Assembly: GCA_023381255.1 (NCBI GenBank)
Contig: JAMCTX010000011.1
Location: forward strand, 60,413-124,412
Source of the DNA: Nitrososphaerota archaeon
Lineage (GTDB): Archaea; Thermoproteota; Nitrososphaeria; Conexivisphaerales; UBA164
Direction of reading: 5' to 3'
Length of the DNA stretch: 64,000 bases
Under the pieces are notes generated by a model that searched no databases, was not told the origin of the DNA, and saw only the letters and a list, made by a program, of their open reading frames with translations. The position numbers were made by a program, and so were the translations under genes. Shown one piece after another: positions 42,568 to 52,316 of this stretch (position 1 is its first letter; every line of letters begins with the position of its first letter).

Positions 42568-44097
42568 ATGATCGAGTCTGGAAAGATGAACTTTTCAATA
42601 TCAGAGGATTTTGCAAGCATATATGATGCGCAGGATGGGTATCCTACATTCAGGTTCTTCATTGGGGGGGAATGGAAAAGCAGCAACGAGAAGGACAAAT
42701 TGATTTCTCCCCTTGACCAGAATCTGATAGGTGCAGTTTACAGGACACCCACTGATCAGGTTGACCTTGCAATAAAGCTCGCAAAGGAAAGCCAGCAGAA
42801 GATAAGGTCGCTGGCAGGAATTGAGAGGATAGGGTTAATGAATGAAGCCAGAAACATCCTCATGGACCACAGGGAGGATTTTATAAAAGCCCTGATGGTT
42901 GAAGGTGGCAAGACAAGGGAGGGAGCTAGCGGGGAAATAGAATCCCTGTATTTAAGAATGGGGCTCACCATGGAAGATGCAAGAAAAATATTTGGCGAAT
43001 ATCTGCCTGGAGACTGGTCCAAGGATACTGCTTCAAAAATTGCGCTCGTGATAAGGGAACCTGTAGGGGTTGTCGCAGCAATAGGCCCATTTAATTATCC
43101 GCTGTTCATACCGGCGGCAAAAATCATACCGGCTTTGCTTGCAGGCAACAGTGTCGTTGTTAAACCTACGAAAGAAACCCCGGTTTCCACCATAATGTTT
43201 GTAGAAATCCTAAACATGGCAGGATTTCCAAAGGGCACCATTAGCGTCATCACAGGCCCGGGCTCGGTAATTGGAAACGCCATTGCCTCGCACAAGGATA
43301 TTTCCATGTTGAGTTTCACGGGAAGCACTGAAACGGGGCGCAACATAGCATCTGTCGCCGGGATAAAGAAGCTGCACATGGAGCTTGGGGGGAAGGCATA
43401 CGCCATTGTATTGAAGGATGCAGATCTGGGTCTTGCCGCAAAAAAAATAGTTTCCGGCAGCCTTTCAAATGCGGGGCAAAGGTGCGATGCGATAAGTGCT
43501 GTGCTTGCAGTTCAGGATATATCTGAAAAACTGGTTGAGCTGGTTGTAAATGAAGCTAAGGCGTTTAAGCTTGGCAATCCGATGCTTGATCCACAGGCAA
43601 AGGTGGGACCGGTGATAAACAGGGCAGCTGCCTTGCGTATAAAATCACTGATTGATGATGCAGTTTCAAATGGTGCCAGAGCACTATTGGGAGGAGGGGT
43701 GCACGATACATACGTTGAACCAACAGTGCTTTATGACGTGCCGGATAATGCAAAAATCCTGTGGGAAGAGATATTTGGGCCTGTTATACCCATCCATAAA
43801 GTAAAAGATGCTGATGAAGCAATATCTCTGGCAAGAAGAAGTGAATTTGGGCTTGATTCATGCATATTTACAAATAACTTTTATGATATGTGGAAGGTGG
43901 CCAAATCCCTTCAGGTGGGTGAAGTAAGCATCAATGACATGCCAAAGCACGGGCTTGGGTATTTCCCATTTGGCGGCACAAAGAATTCTGGCACCGGAAG
44001 AGAGGGCGTAGGGTTCAGCATTGATGAAATGACAAACATAAAAACCATAGTGTTCAATCTGGAACCTGGGTCAATGGGTAAAAAAATAATAGGCTGA
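42568..44097 (+). CDS. gapN: Aldehyde dehydrogenase, probable non-phosphorylating GAPDH (GapN)
   Basis: The 509-residue ALDH has 'IGPFNYPLFIPAAKI' (catalytic Asn), 'VVVKPTKETPVST', 'SFTGSTETGRNI', 'HMELGGKAYAIV' (general base Glu) and 'NAGQRCDAISAVL' (nucleophile Cys). The QRCDA context is typical of archaeal GapN, which oxidises glyceraldehyde-3-P directly to 3-PG with NADP. Another aldehyde substrate cannot be excluded. It is convergent with the Nnr gene. ATG 42568 is used; ATG 42586 is possible. Confidence 0.82.
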   Translation: MIESGKMNFSISEDFASIYDAQDGYPTFRFFIGGEWKSSNEKDKLISPLDQNLIGAVYRTPTDQVDLAIKLAKESQQKIRSLAGIERIGLMNEARNILMDHREDFIKALMVEGGKTREGASGEIESLYLRMGLTMEDARKIFGEYLPGDWSKDTASKIALVIREPVGVVAAIGPFNYPLFIPAAKIIPALLAGNSVVVKPTKETPVSTIMFVEILNMAGFPKGTISVITGPGSVIGNAIASHKDISMLSFTGSTETGRNIASVAGIKKLHMELGGKAYAIVLKDADLGLAAKKIVSGSLSNAGQRCDAISAVLAVQDISEKLVELVVNEAKAFKLGNPMLDPQAKVGPVINRAAALRIKSLIDDAVSNGARALLGGGVHDTYVEPTVLYDVPDNAKILWEEIFGPVIPIHKVKDADEAISLARRSEFGLDSCIFTNNFYDMWKVAKSLQVGEVSINDMPKHGLGYFPFGGTKNSGTGREGVGFSIDEMTNIKTIVFNLEPGSMGKKIIG

Positions 44098-44098
44098 C

Positions 44099-44956
44099 CT
44101 ATTCTACTAACCTGTCATAAGGCTTCATTACATACGGGTAAAATTTTATCATGTCGCTTGCTGTAAAGTGCAGGCCATAAGTTTCCAATGCCATATCACC
44201 CGCAAGTCCATTAAAGTATGCTGCCAGCGATGCTGCATATAGCGGTTCCAATTGCTTTGACATAAAGGCGGCTGCAAGCCCAGCCAGCGCATCACCTGTT
44301 CCTCCCGCTGTCATGCCAGCATTTCCTGTGCTGTTCAATAAAATTTCTCTACCGTCAGTTATGATGTCGGTGGGTCCCTTTAAAATCACTGTCACCCCTG
44401 TTTTGGCAGCGAATTCCTTTACCGCATCCATCTTTTCTTCAAGCCCTTTGCCAGTCAGGTCTGTGCCGCTCACTCTCCTGAACTCCCCTTCGTGCGGGGT
44501 CAGTATTGCCTTCTTATCACCCAAGTTTTCCACTGCAGCCCTATCAATGCCATCGGCATCTATGACGAGCCGCTCAACCCCGGTAAGCCTGACAAAAAGA
44601 GATATGGCCTCGGAATTTCCCTTTCCCATTCCATTACCAATAAGAACTGTCTCAACTTCTGGTGCCAGCTTTAATAGCTTTCTGGCACTGCCATTTGTAA
44701 ATTTGTAGTCTGGCAGAGGCACCACAATCAAATCCGGGCTGAAAGCCCTTATAGGGTCGCATATGGGCTCTGGCACCGCAACGTAAACTAGGTCAACCCC
44801 GGCCTTAAGCGCTGCAAGAGAGGCGAGCAGAGGTGCGCCATGGTACATCCAGCCGCCGCCAACAATCAGAACCCTGCCGTTCTGCCCTTTGTGGGAGTCC
44901 TTCTTTCTGGGAGGGTAAATGCCCCTTATAAAAGCCTCGTCTATAATATTTTTCAT
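44099..44956 (-). CDS. nnrD: ADP-dependent NAD(P)H-hydrate dehydratase
   Basis: The product is about 285 residues with the ribokinase-like YjeF C-terminal domain only: 'GRVLIVGGGWMYHGAPLLAS', 'VLIGNGMGKGN', 'ILTPHEGEFRRV', 'VILKGPTDIITDG' and 'GNAGMTAGGTGDALAGLAAA'. It repairs hydrated NAD(P)H. The epimerase half found fused in many bacteria is absent here. The stop of ino1 and ATG 44956 share ATGA, so I choose that start over ATG 44986. Confidence 0.88.
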   Translation of the reverse strand: MKNIIDEAFIRGIYPPRKKDSHKGQNGRVLIVGGGWMYHGAPLLASLAALKAGVDLVYVAVPEPICDPIRAFSPDLIVVPLPDYKFTNGSARKLLKLAPEVETVLIGNGMGKGNSEAISLFVRLTGVERLVIDADGIDRAAVENLGDKKAILTPHEGEFRRVSGTDLTGKGLEEKMDAVKEFAAKTGVTVILKGPTDIITDGREILLNSTGNAGMTAGGTGDALAGLAAAFMSKQLEPLYAASLAAYFNGLAGDMALETYGLHFTASDMIKFYPYVMKPYDRLVE

Positions 44957-46038
44957 TTTAAATTTATCATCCATTTTGTTGCCCATCCAAGTGCTTCTTC
45001 ATCGCTTTTTGCCTGAACAGGTGGATGCTTGAAAAAGTACGATGAAGGTTCCACCAGCGGGCCCTTTAATCCGTGGTCAATGGCCACTTTCATAAACCTT
45101 ATTGCGTCGCTCATTACAGCCGCAAACATCGACTTGTCATCAACAGAAAGTTTTACCTTAAGCTCTATGGGAAAGTCGGCAAAACTCTTCCCTTTCAGGT
45201 ATATATAACATATTTTGTTGTTTCCCAGAAATGGCACGTAGTCGCTAGGCCCTATCCTGATTTTTCCCATTTGCTCAAGCTCTTTGCCATATGGCAGCAC
45301 ACTTGTAACAGCACCGGTCTTGCTAACCCTTTTGCTCTTTAGCCTTTCTTCAACAGTCATATTTAGAAAATCTGTGTTGCCACCTATGTTAACCTGATAT
45401 GTTTCATCTACCATCACTCCCCGCATGTTGAACAGGCTCGCCAGCGTTCTGTGTAAAATTGTAGCTCCCACCTGCCCCTTGACATCATCCCCCATTACTG
45501 GGAGCCGCGCATTTTCAAATTTTTTCTGCCACTCTTCATTGCTTGCAATAAACACAGGTATGCCGTTAATGAATGCCTTGCCAGCCTTGATCGCCGCCCT
45601 GGCATAGCTCTTAGTTGCCTCCTCGCTGCCAACCGGAAGTAGGTTAATCAGCATGTCTGCCCCACTGTCCTTCAGCCTTTTTGTCACCTCATCCTCTGTA
45701 CCCTCCCTGCTGACCGGGGAAAATGATTCTTTCATATGAGGCGCCACCCCATCGTAAATGGGTCCTGCAGTAACTTCAACACCCGTTTTTGGCACTTCTG
45801 CATATTTTGGAGTTAGGTTTGGGCTTTCAAATATTGCATCTGCAAGGTCCTTTCCCACCTTTCTGGAAGAAATATCGAAAGCTGCTACGAATTCAATGTC
45901 ACTTATTTTATATCCGTTTATTTCTTCATTCATTACGCCTATGGCCTTCTTGCCGTCAGAATAGTAATGTGCGCCTTGAACAATTGCTGAGGCGGTGTTA
46001 CCGATTCCAGCAAGCGCAACTTTTATCTTTTTTCCCAT
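44953..46038 (-). CDS. ino1: Myo-inositol-1-phosphate synthase
   Basis: The 361-residue NAD-dependent enzyme has Rossmann 'KVALAGIGNTASAIVQG', 'DMLINLLPVGSEEATKSYAR', 'FINGIPVFIAS', 'MGDDVKGQVGATILHRTL' and 'NIGGNTDFLNM'. It converts glucose-6-P to inositol-1-P, the precursor of archaeal inositol phospholipids and solutes such as di-myo-inositol phosphate. It is operonic with nnrD. Confidence 0.94.
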   Translation of the reverse strand: MGKKIKVALAGIGNTASAIVQGAHYYSDGKKAIGVMNEEINGYKISDIEFVAAFDISSRKVGKDLADAIFESPNLTPKYAEVPKTGVEVTAGPIYDGVAPHMKESFSPVSREGTEDEVTKRLKDSGADMLINLLPVGSEEATKSYARAAIKAGKAFINGIPVFIASNEEWQKKFENARLPVMGDDVKGQVGATILHRTLASLFNMRGVMVDETYQVNIGGNTDFLNMTVEERLKSKRVSKTGAVTSVLPYGKELEQMGKIRIGPSDYVPFLGNNKICYIYLKGKSFADFPIELKVKLSVDDKSMFAAVMSDAIRFMKVAIDHGLKGPLVEPSSYFFKHPPVQAKSDEEALGWATKWMINLK

Positions 46039-46069
46039 GACCCATTATCGTGCTATAAGTTAGATAAAG

Positions 46070-46855
46070 TTACCGCCCTGTTGTGTCACGCAAAAATTGT
46101 CTCAATATTCCCACCCTCGGCAAAGGCACTTCACCCGCGTCAGGGTCTATTGCTATTACATTTAGCTCATCTACATCAACAACAGATTTAAAATACGGAG
46201 AAAGCAACTCCTTCTTACCAATTGCATTAACTGCTACTCCTGAAGATATCGGTGATAGGGCCGGCAAACATATAAAGTTAATTTCTGAAACTGCCTTTCC
46301 ATAAAGGATTGCCGGCATTTTAACACTGTCAAACCCCTTTCTCAGTAATATTGCCGGCTGTTCGTGCCCAATTACAAGCGTTCTAACGCCGTTTAATGAG
46401 GTCAATTTGTGACCGTGAACGAACTTGTAACCGGCTTCAAAATATTCATCACTTAAATTGAATCCAAGCAAAGTGGAAATGTTTGAAAGGTAATTATCGT
46501 GGTTGCCCCTTACAACTATTACATCCCTATATAGGGCCTTGGATTCCTCGTATACCTTCTGAACTTCCAGCCATTCCTGCCTCGACGCTCCGCTGAACCC
46601 GTGCTTAAAATCGCCATTAATTAGAAGCCTGCCCGCGCCAGTGAGTTCATGCATTTTCCTTATTTCTTCAATTACCAGTTTAATCTGGACCTCCGGCAAA
46701 TATATTTTTGATTCTTCAGCAAGCACCCTCTCTTCTCCAAGCTGGAGGTCGGAAACAGCAAGCAGGTCCAAATCCCTGAAATATACTCCTCTGTGCCCAG
46801 GCACTGAAAAAACATTGCTAATTATTTCCAACCTGCCCACCCTGTAGATATTCAA
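46070..46855 (-). CDS. Lhr-associated metallophosphoesterase
   Basis: The 261-residue calcineurin-like phosphoesterase has the five metal motifs: 'LAVSDLQLGEE', 'LLINGDFKHG', 'VVRGNHDNYL', 'FVHGHK' and 'VIGHEQPA'. Proteins of this family sit next to Lhr-type helicases in many archaea and bacteria and are presumed nucleases or phosphodiesterases acting with them. The start lies inside the last 38 bases of the lhr gene, implying coupled translation. Confidence 0.87.
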   Translation of the reverse strand: MNIYRVGRLEIISNVFSVPGHRGVYFRDLDLLAVSDLQLGEERVLAEESKIYLPEVQIKLVIEEIRKMHELTGAGRLLINGDFKHGFSGASRQEWLEVQKVYEESKALYRDVIVVRGNHDNYLSNISTLLGFNLSDEYFEAGYKFVHGHKLTSLNGVRTLVIGHEQPAILLRKGFDSVKMPAILYGKAVSEINFICLPALSPISSGVAVNAIGKKELLSPYFKSVVDVDELNVIAIDPDAGEVPLPRVGILRQFLRDTTGR

Positions 46856-49436
46856 GAAGTTCCTTGTGCAACTTCATTATCATTTTCCTCCTGTCTTCCA
46901 TCAGTATGATATCAGGGGCCCCCATCGCGAGCATGCTGAATGAAAATGGGCTGGCCGTTTTGGATTCATCAAGCAAAATGTACCTGTATCTGCCGTCATC
47001 AACGTGCTCAAGAAAGTCAATGGCAGCATCAATATCCATATAATCCTCCTTTATTTCGCGATATACTTCCCTTGTTATTGGGAAACCAGGCACTTGGTCA
47101 ATAACTTTTACAAGCCTGTCAGAATTAAACTGCTGCTTTCCGATACTTATTTCGTGTCCCTTATAATTTTTAAGTATCATAAAGCTTCTGACTGCTATCT
47201 GCCTGAACTTCCTCCTGTAAAGCTCTGTATTTTTTATAGCCCCATCGAGTATCGCACTTATGTTTTCACGGTTTACGCTTTTTAGCAGCGCCAAAGCGTC
47301 ATATTCGGTATCTAGATCAAAAGAAAGCACGAAGCCATTATCAGAAACAAGAATTCCTATTGAAGACCCAATCATGCTGGACAGCTGATAGCCATATGCC
47401 CTCGATAGTGCGTCGTTTGCTTTCCTACCAATCATTGTATGAAAAATAATGTTAATGCGATCATTTACATACCTCTCCACAATATATTCTCCGGGATTAA
47501 TGTTGCGCATTCCGCGCTTCTTTAAGAATTCAGATTGATAATTCATATATTCTGCTATTGCAGCTTTGGCATTTTGGTCCACAGGAAAACCGTTTAAAAT
47601 TCTCAATATGCCAGTGCTGGTTCTCCCGATAAAGTTGTTTCTAAAGGCATTAACCATGTTTGCCGCATCATAACTCAAAGGTAACTCCTCTGAAAACCAA
47701 GCCGGCACGGTTGGCTTCTGATCATCTGCCCTCTTCACGTAAACTCTCATCCTGTAAGATTTTACAAACTGATATATCCTGCCAGCAAGCACAAACCTGT
47801 CGCCGGGAACAAGCTTTTCCACAAATTCCTCCTCCAAAGTGCCAACAGGTTTGTTGCCCTCATACACCCTGACCTTGGTTTCATCAGGTATGGTTCCCTG
47901 ATTAAGGTAAAATATCATCCTTGCAGAACTTTTCCTGCCAAACACTGCGTCAAAGTCAGAATAATCGAGCCTGTCAGCCAGCTCTCCATTTTTGTATATT
48001 GAAATTTTAGCATATACCCTCTGGTCCTCAAGGCTGTGGTACGTGCCAGCTAGATAATTCAACATATCAATATAACTTTCCCATTTGAGGTCATTGTAAC
48101 TGTAGCTTTTTGTGATCAATTCATAGGCTTCCCTTATGTTCCATTGCTTCTGCAATGAAAGTGATATAATAACCTGGGCCAGAACGTCAAGCGCATTTTT
48201 TATCAATTTGATGCGGTCCAGCTGCCTTTTTTTAGCATAATATGCTATTACTGTGTCTTCAACCAAGTCGTCATGGTCGCTGCATATAAGCACACCCTTA
48301 GAAGCGCTCTTGATGCTGTGCCCTGACCTTCCAATCCTTTGCAGCAGCCGCATTATGCTCTTTGGACTGCCCAGCTGTATTACCTGATCTATATATCCAA
48401 TATCAATTCCCAGCTCGAGCGACGTAGAGCTGACTATGGCCCTCAGCTTGCCTCTCTTGAGTTTGTCCTCAATTTCAAGCCTAATATCTCTGCTTACAGA
48501 TGAGTGATGAGCCCCTATCGAGTCATCAGTGAAAATGTTTGGAAACCTGCCCTTTAGATTTGCAACTACCCTTTCCGTCCCGCTTCTGGTATTGGTGAAT
48601 ATCAGGGTTGTCCTGCTGTTTTTCAGGTATTTCATTAACACCTCGTAAGTCCTTCTGCTGACTTCCCTTTCTGGAGACTTTATCAAGTCCCTGACAGGTG
48701 AAACCACCTTTATGTTGGTTCTTTTGTCAAACCTAGCATCCACAATTGTGCAATCCCTGCCTTTGCCAACCAAAAATTCTGCAATATCCTCGATGGGGGA
48801 TATTGTGGCGCTCAGCCCTATTCTCTGGAAAGTTGCCATCCTGTTTAGCATCTCAAGACTCATAGAAAGATGAGCCCCCCTCTTTGATTCAGCCAGCGCA
48901 TGAATCTCGTCTACAATCACCCACTTTACTGTCTTGAGATTTTCACTGAATTTTGGGGATGCCAGCGCGGTGGAAAGGCTCTCAGGCGTGGTACACAGTA
49001 TGGACGGCGGTTTTCTAAGCTGTTTTGATTTTTCGTATGGCGGCGTGTCTCCTGTCCTGATGCCAACCGATACCGAACTGTGCCCCCTTGCGTTTGCTAT
49101 CTGCTTTATGCCCTGCAGCGGCTCGAGAAGGCTTTTTTCTATATCATTTATGAGCGCCTTCAGAGGAGAAACGTATACAGCCTGAACGCCGTTCATGGGT
49201 TCATTTCTTTCTTCCATTTCGAAAAGGTCACTTATTATATCAAGGAAAGCTGCGAGAGTTTTGCCTGTGCCCGTGGGTGCTGAAACCAGCACATTTTTAT
49301 TTTTATGGATGTTCTCAATTGCGCCAAGCTGTGGTTGTGTGAACTCCCTGTAGTTTCTGCTGAACCATTCAAAAACTAGCGGGTTTAGTAGCTTGCCAAC
49401 CTCATCCTGCGTTGCTGGTCTCGCATATTCTATCAA
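46818..49436 (-). CDS. lhr: Lhr-type superfamily 2 DNA helicase
   Basis: The 872-residue helicase has the Q-motif region 'FTQPQLGAIENIHKNKNVLV', Walker A 'SAPTGTGKT' at 52-60, 'DEIHALAESKRGAHLSMSLE', 'GLSATISP', 'LIFTNTRSGTERV', 'SSTSLELGIDIGYID' and 'QRIGRSGHS'. A winged helix and Lhr-core C-terminal domain follow. Lhr helicases translocate 3'-5' and unwind RNA:DNA or branched DNA in repair. It lacks the extra C-terminal extension of bacterial long Lhr. Confidence 0.93.
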   Translation of the reverse strand: MIEYARPATQDEVGKLLNPLVFEWFSRNYREFTQPQLGAIENIHKNKNVLVSAPTGTGKTLAAFLDIISDLFEMEERNEPMNGVQAVYVSPLKALINDIEKSLLEPLQGIKQIANARGHSSVSVGIRTGDTPPYEKSKQLRKPPSILCTTPESLSTALASPKFSENLKTVKWVIVDEIHALAESKRGAHLSMSLEMLNRMATFQRIGLSATISPIEDIAEFLVGKGRDCTIVDARFDKRTNIKVVSPVRDLIKSPEREVSRRTYEVLMKYLKNSRTTLIFTNTRSGTERVVANLKGRFPNIFTDDSIGAHHSSVSRDIRLEIEDKLKRGKLRAIVSSTSLELGIDIGYIDQVIQLGSPKSIMRLLQRIGRSGHSIKSASKGVLICSDHDDLVEDTVIAYYAKKRQLDRIKLIKNALDVLAQVIISLSLQKQWNIREAYELITKSYSYNDLKWESYIDMLNYLAGTYHSLEDQRVYAKISIYKNGELADRLDYSDFDAVFGRKSSARMIFYLNQGTIPDETKVRVYEGNKPVGTLEEEFVEKLVPGDRFVLAGRIYQFVKSYRMRVYVKRADDQKPTVPAWFSEELPLSYDAANMVNAFRNNFIGRTSTGILRILNGFPVDQNAKAAIAEYMNYQSEFLKKRGMRNINPGEYIVERYVNDRINIIFHTMIGRKANDALSRAYGYQLSSMIGSSIGILVSDNGFVLSFDLDTEYDALALLKSVNRENISAILDGAIKNTELYRRKFRQIAVRSFMILKNYKGHEISIGKQQFNSDRLVKVIDQVPGFPITREVYREIKEDYMDIDAAIDFLEHVDDGRYRYILLDESKTASPFSFSMLAMGAPDIILMEDRRKMIMKLHKELLEYLQGGQVGNN

Positions 49437-49542
49437 TGTTTGGAATCTTCGCCAACGATTTTAAAAATGGTTTGCAAAAATTAAGATAAATGCACAAGAA
49501 AAGGTTAAATCCTAAAGAAAGTACATATCAATTTAAATAGAA

Positions 49543-50412
49543 TTGGGAGAACTGAACAACTCATTAGCAAAGTTAAACAGGATACTGTCTAGCGAACATT
49601 CTATTGCTATTCTAGAACTGCTGTCAAACGGGTTAAAGGTTGATGACGAAACCCTGAAAAAACTCGGCATGGAGAGAAGGACCTTTTATTATATACTGAA
49701 GGAATTCAGGGAAAATGGACTTGTAATTAAAAAGGGTAACAAATATATGCTTTCTCTTCTTGGATTTTACGTGTATAGCGTTGAAAATGAATTAAGTGGA
49801 TGGCTAAAAAACAAAAATGAAATCAACCTGCTTAACGAATACATGAATAGCTCTGAAACGTTTAAAGTAACCAACGCCCTGCTAAAGAGCCTTGAAAATA
49901 TAATCGGCATATCAAAATTTGAACCGGTTAGGGTATATGCAGACTGGTATTCTCTTGTCGAATCGCTTGTCATAATGATCAGAACCGCTAAAGAAAGCAT
50001 TAACATGGCAAGCAGGTATGTTGATTCGAATGTGCTGAGGGTAATGTTGGAAGCTGCTCAGAAGGGTGTTACGATAAAATTAGTAACAGACAACACATAC
50101 TCGGCAATAAGGGCAAAATATTATCTTGCCTTATTATCAAATGAAGAAAACAAGGCTATCGCAAGACAGCTTTTTACTTTTAATAATGTATTTGTAAAGA
50201 CAACACACGTACCTTATAGCTTCATTATAACAGACCAAGAGGAGGTGGGAATGGAAATACCCGATGTTTTTGGCGAAAAAGCTTTTTTGCTTGGTATACA
50301 GTTCAGAAGCCCAACAATTGCAGAGAAAATGTCGACAATTATGGAAAAAATGTACCAAACCTCCGAACAGGATACCATAATACATGCACTGCTTCAGGAG
50401 GTTAAGGATTAA
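49543..50412 (+). CDS. HTH regulator with C-terminal sensor domain (TrmB/FilR1-like)
   Basis: The 289-residue protein has a winged helix at about 15-70 ('HSIAILELLSNGLKVDDETL', 'RRTFYYILKEFRENGLVIKK'). The C-terminal domain shows 'SLVIMIRTAKESINMASRYV' and 'EAAQKGVTIKLVTDN', resembling the phospholipase-D-like/DUF1724 sensor of archaeal regulators without HKD catalytic residues. The ligand is unknown. The start is TTG. The stop overlaps the UbiA gene start by one base (TAATG), so it may control its partner. Confidence 0.65.
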   Translation: MGELNNSLAKLNRILSSEHSIAILELLSNGLKVDDETLKKLGMERRTFYYILKEFRENGLVIKKGNKYMLSLLGFYVYSVENELSGWLKNKNEINLLNEYMNSSETFKVTNALLKSLENIIGISKFEPVRVYADWYSLVESLVIMIRTAKESINMASRYVDSNVLRVMLEAAQKGVTIKLVTDNTYSAIRAKYYLALLSNEENKAIARQLFTFNNVFVKTTHVPYSFIITDQEEVGMEIPDVFGEKAFLLGIQFRSPTIAEKMSTIMEKMYQTSEQDTIIHALLQEVKD

Positions 50413-51290
50413 TGATAAGCCCAAAAAATATGCTCATCCTCATAAAAAGCAGGTATGTAGCGGTATTACTTTACACATCTGGTATTATAGGTAATTTGAT
50501 AGCACTTACTGATTTCAGAATATCCCCCTTAATTTTTCTAATGGCGGTTGGGTCTCTCTCCTTAGCTACCGTAAGTGCATACATCCTAAGTGACCTAATG
50601 GATTTAAATGAAGACAGGTTGAACAGCCCGAACAGACCCCTGCCATCTGGAAAAGTGTCGGTTAATGACGCAAGAACGCTCATAATTACAAGCCTAGCTC
50701 TTGGCGTTGTTATTGCATTAACGATAAATTATCTTACTGCTACATTGATATTTGTTACATTTATTCTCAGCTCTCTGTATTCCCTCCCGTTTATAAGGGC
50801 AAAAGACCGGTACTATTCAAAAAGTTTGATAAGCTGGATGGGGGGCTTTGTTGGAACATTTATAGCTTCTGCAGTTATTTTAAAATTTTCGCTCCTGAGC
50901 ATATTGATCTCTTCACTTGACGGTTTCCTTATAATGCTTTTAGTGATGATAGGAGATGTAATAGATTATGAAGGAGATAAAAAAGCTGGAGTCAAATCAT
51001 TGGCAGTAACGTTTGGCATTGAAAAGGCGACTTTGGCGATAGAAATTGTCCTGGCCCTGGTTATTGCGATAACAGCATCAATTTTGTATATTTCCTATAA
51101 TGAAATAAGCCCGATGTTTTTCCTTATAAGCTCCGCTGCAACCTTCCTGGTTTACAAGTACATATATTCGTTGAAGAATTCGGGATTTAAAAGGGAAAGG
51201 GCAAAACTTGTAAAGCAGGCACTGAGGGCGCTTTACTTTTCAGTACAGATATCAATCATACTGGGATTCTTTATCTACTTTATTATATGA
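50412..51290 (+). CDS. UbiA prenyltransferase, probable DGGGP synthase
   Basis: The 292-residue protein has about eight transmembrane segments. The first Asp-rich motif is 'SDLMDLNEDRLNSPNRPLPS' and the second is 'GDVIDYEGDKKAGVKSLAV'. This pair, particularly N-x-P-x-R-P-L-P-S-G, is typical of digeranylgeranylglyceryl-phosphate synthase, which adds the second C20 chain in ether-lipid synthesis. A quinone prenyltransferase is the alternative. It is coupled to the regulator before it. Confidence 0.82.
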   Translation: MISPKNMLILIKSRYVAVLLYTSGIIGNLIALTDFRISPLIFLMAVGSLSLATVSAYILSDLMDLNEDRLNSPNRPLPSGKVSVNDARTLIITSLALGVVIALTINYLTATLIFVTFILSSLYSLPFIRAKDRYYSKSLISWMGGFVGTFIASAVILKFSLLSILISSLDGFLIMLLVMIGDVIDYEGDKKAGVKSLAVTFGIEKATLAIEIVLALVIAITASILYISYNEISPMFFLISSAATFLVYKYIYSLKNSGFKRERAKLVKQALRALYFSVQISIILGFFIYFII

Positions 51291-51414
51291 CCTGCTGTTT
51301 CTAATTTGTAGGGCACATTTAATCATGCGCCATATCGCAGCAAATTGATTCCTAATGCAATTTTTATCAAGGCTGTATCATAAAATTTATCTGCAATGCA
51401 GCTTATTTGGACAT

Positions 51415-52311
51415 GTGAAGATTATATCGCTGGACCCGGTTCCAGAAGGTTGCAGGAAATATGTAAAATATGAAGGCCTTAATGAAAATGACCTGAAAAG
51501 CGCTGAAGTGCTGCTTGCATGGCCATGGCAGATAAAGGACATTTCTTTAAAAAGCATGACCGGCCTCAGGGCCATCCAGACCTTTTCAGCCGGCGTTGAT
51601 GGCGTTGATTTTTCATCAATCCCAGATAACGTGAAGGTATTTTCTAATGCGGGGGCCTTTTCGCTGCCGGTAGCCGAACAGGCATGGGGGCTTGCAATTG
51701 CGCTGGCAAAGGGAATTAATCTGAGGAAAAAGGTGGAAACATATCAAATTACAGACCGTAATGTGCTTATACTGGGAGCCGGCGGGATAGGATCTGAAAT
51801 AGCCAGAATTGCAAAGCATGGATTTAATGACACTGTAACAGGCTTATCTAGAAGCTTCAAGGAGCAAAAAAATTTTGACCGCGCACTGCCCATGTCATAT
51901 CTGGATAATGAAATTGGCGAGTCAGATTATATATTTGATGCTTTGCCGCTGAACAGGTCTACAGAGGGAATTTTAAATTACAGCGTTTTAAAACGCCTTA
52001 AGAAAAATGCAGTAATTGTCAACGTTGGTAGGGGAGAAACAGTAATTGAAGATGATATCTACAGAACATTGGTAGAAAGGCATGATGTAAGGTTCGGAAC
52101 AGATGTATTCTGGAGGAAAGATGGGGTTGAAGTTTTTGATACAAAACTCTGGCAGCTTGAAAATTTTACTGGCACGCTGCATACAGGAGGTGCCTATGGC
52201 AATGAATATGCCCTGAACAGGGCTAAGGAAATTGCCTGCAAAAATGCTCTCAGGTTTGTTGAAGGATTGCTGGCTGAAAATGAAGTAAAAAGGGAAGACT
52301 ATCAGATATAA
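51415..52311 (+). CDS. D-2-hydroxyacid dehydrogenase family protein
   Basis: The product is about 298 residues from GTG 51415. Motifs are 'IQTFSAGVDGVDFSSIP', dinucleotide-binding 'VLILGAGGIGSEIARIA', 'LPLNRSTEGILNYSVLKRLK', 'AVIVNVGRGETVIEDD' and the final 'LHTGGAYGNEYALNR'. The catalytic Arg/Glu/His triad is not clean: 'NVGRGE' is kept, while the usual E-P and H-x-A/S-G are altered. Earlier ATG 51355 is in frame, but TAAAATTTAT at 51381-51390 lies about 28 bases before the GTG and supports the shorter protein, beginning 'KIISLDPVPEG'. Substrate unknown. Confidence 0.78.
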   Translation: MKIISLDPVPEGCRKYVKYEGLNENDLKSAEVLLAWPWQIKDISLKSMTGLRAIQTFSAGVDGVDFSSIPDNVKVFSNAGAFSLPVAEQAWGLAIALAKGINLRKKVETYQITDRNVLILGAGGIGSEIARIAKHGFNDTVTGLSRSFKEQKNFDRALPMSYLDNEIGESDYIFDALPLNRSTEGILNYSVLKRLKKNAVIVNVGRGETVIEDDIYRTLVERHDVRFGTDVFWRKDGVEVFDTKLWQLENFTGTLHTGGAYGNEYALNRAKEIACKNALRFVEGLLAENEVKREDYQI

Positions 52312-52316
52312 CCGCA

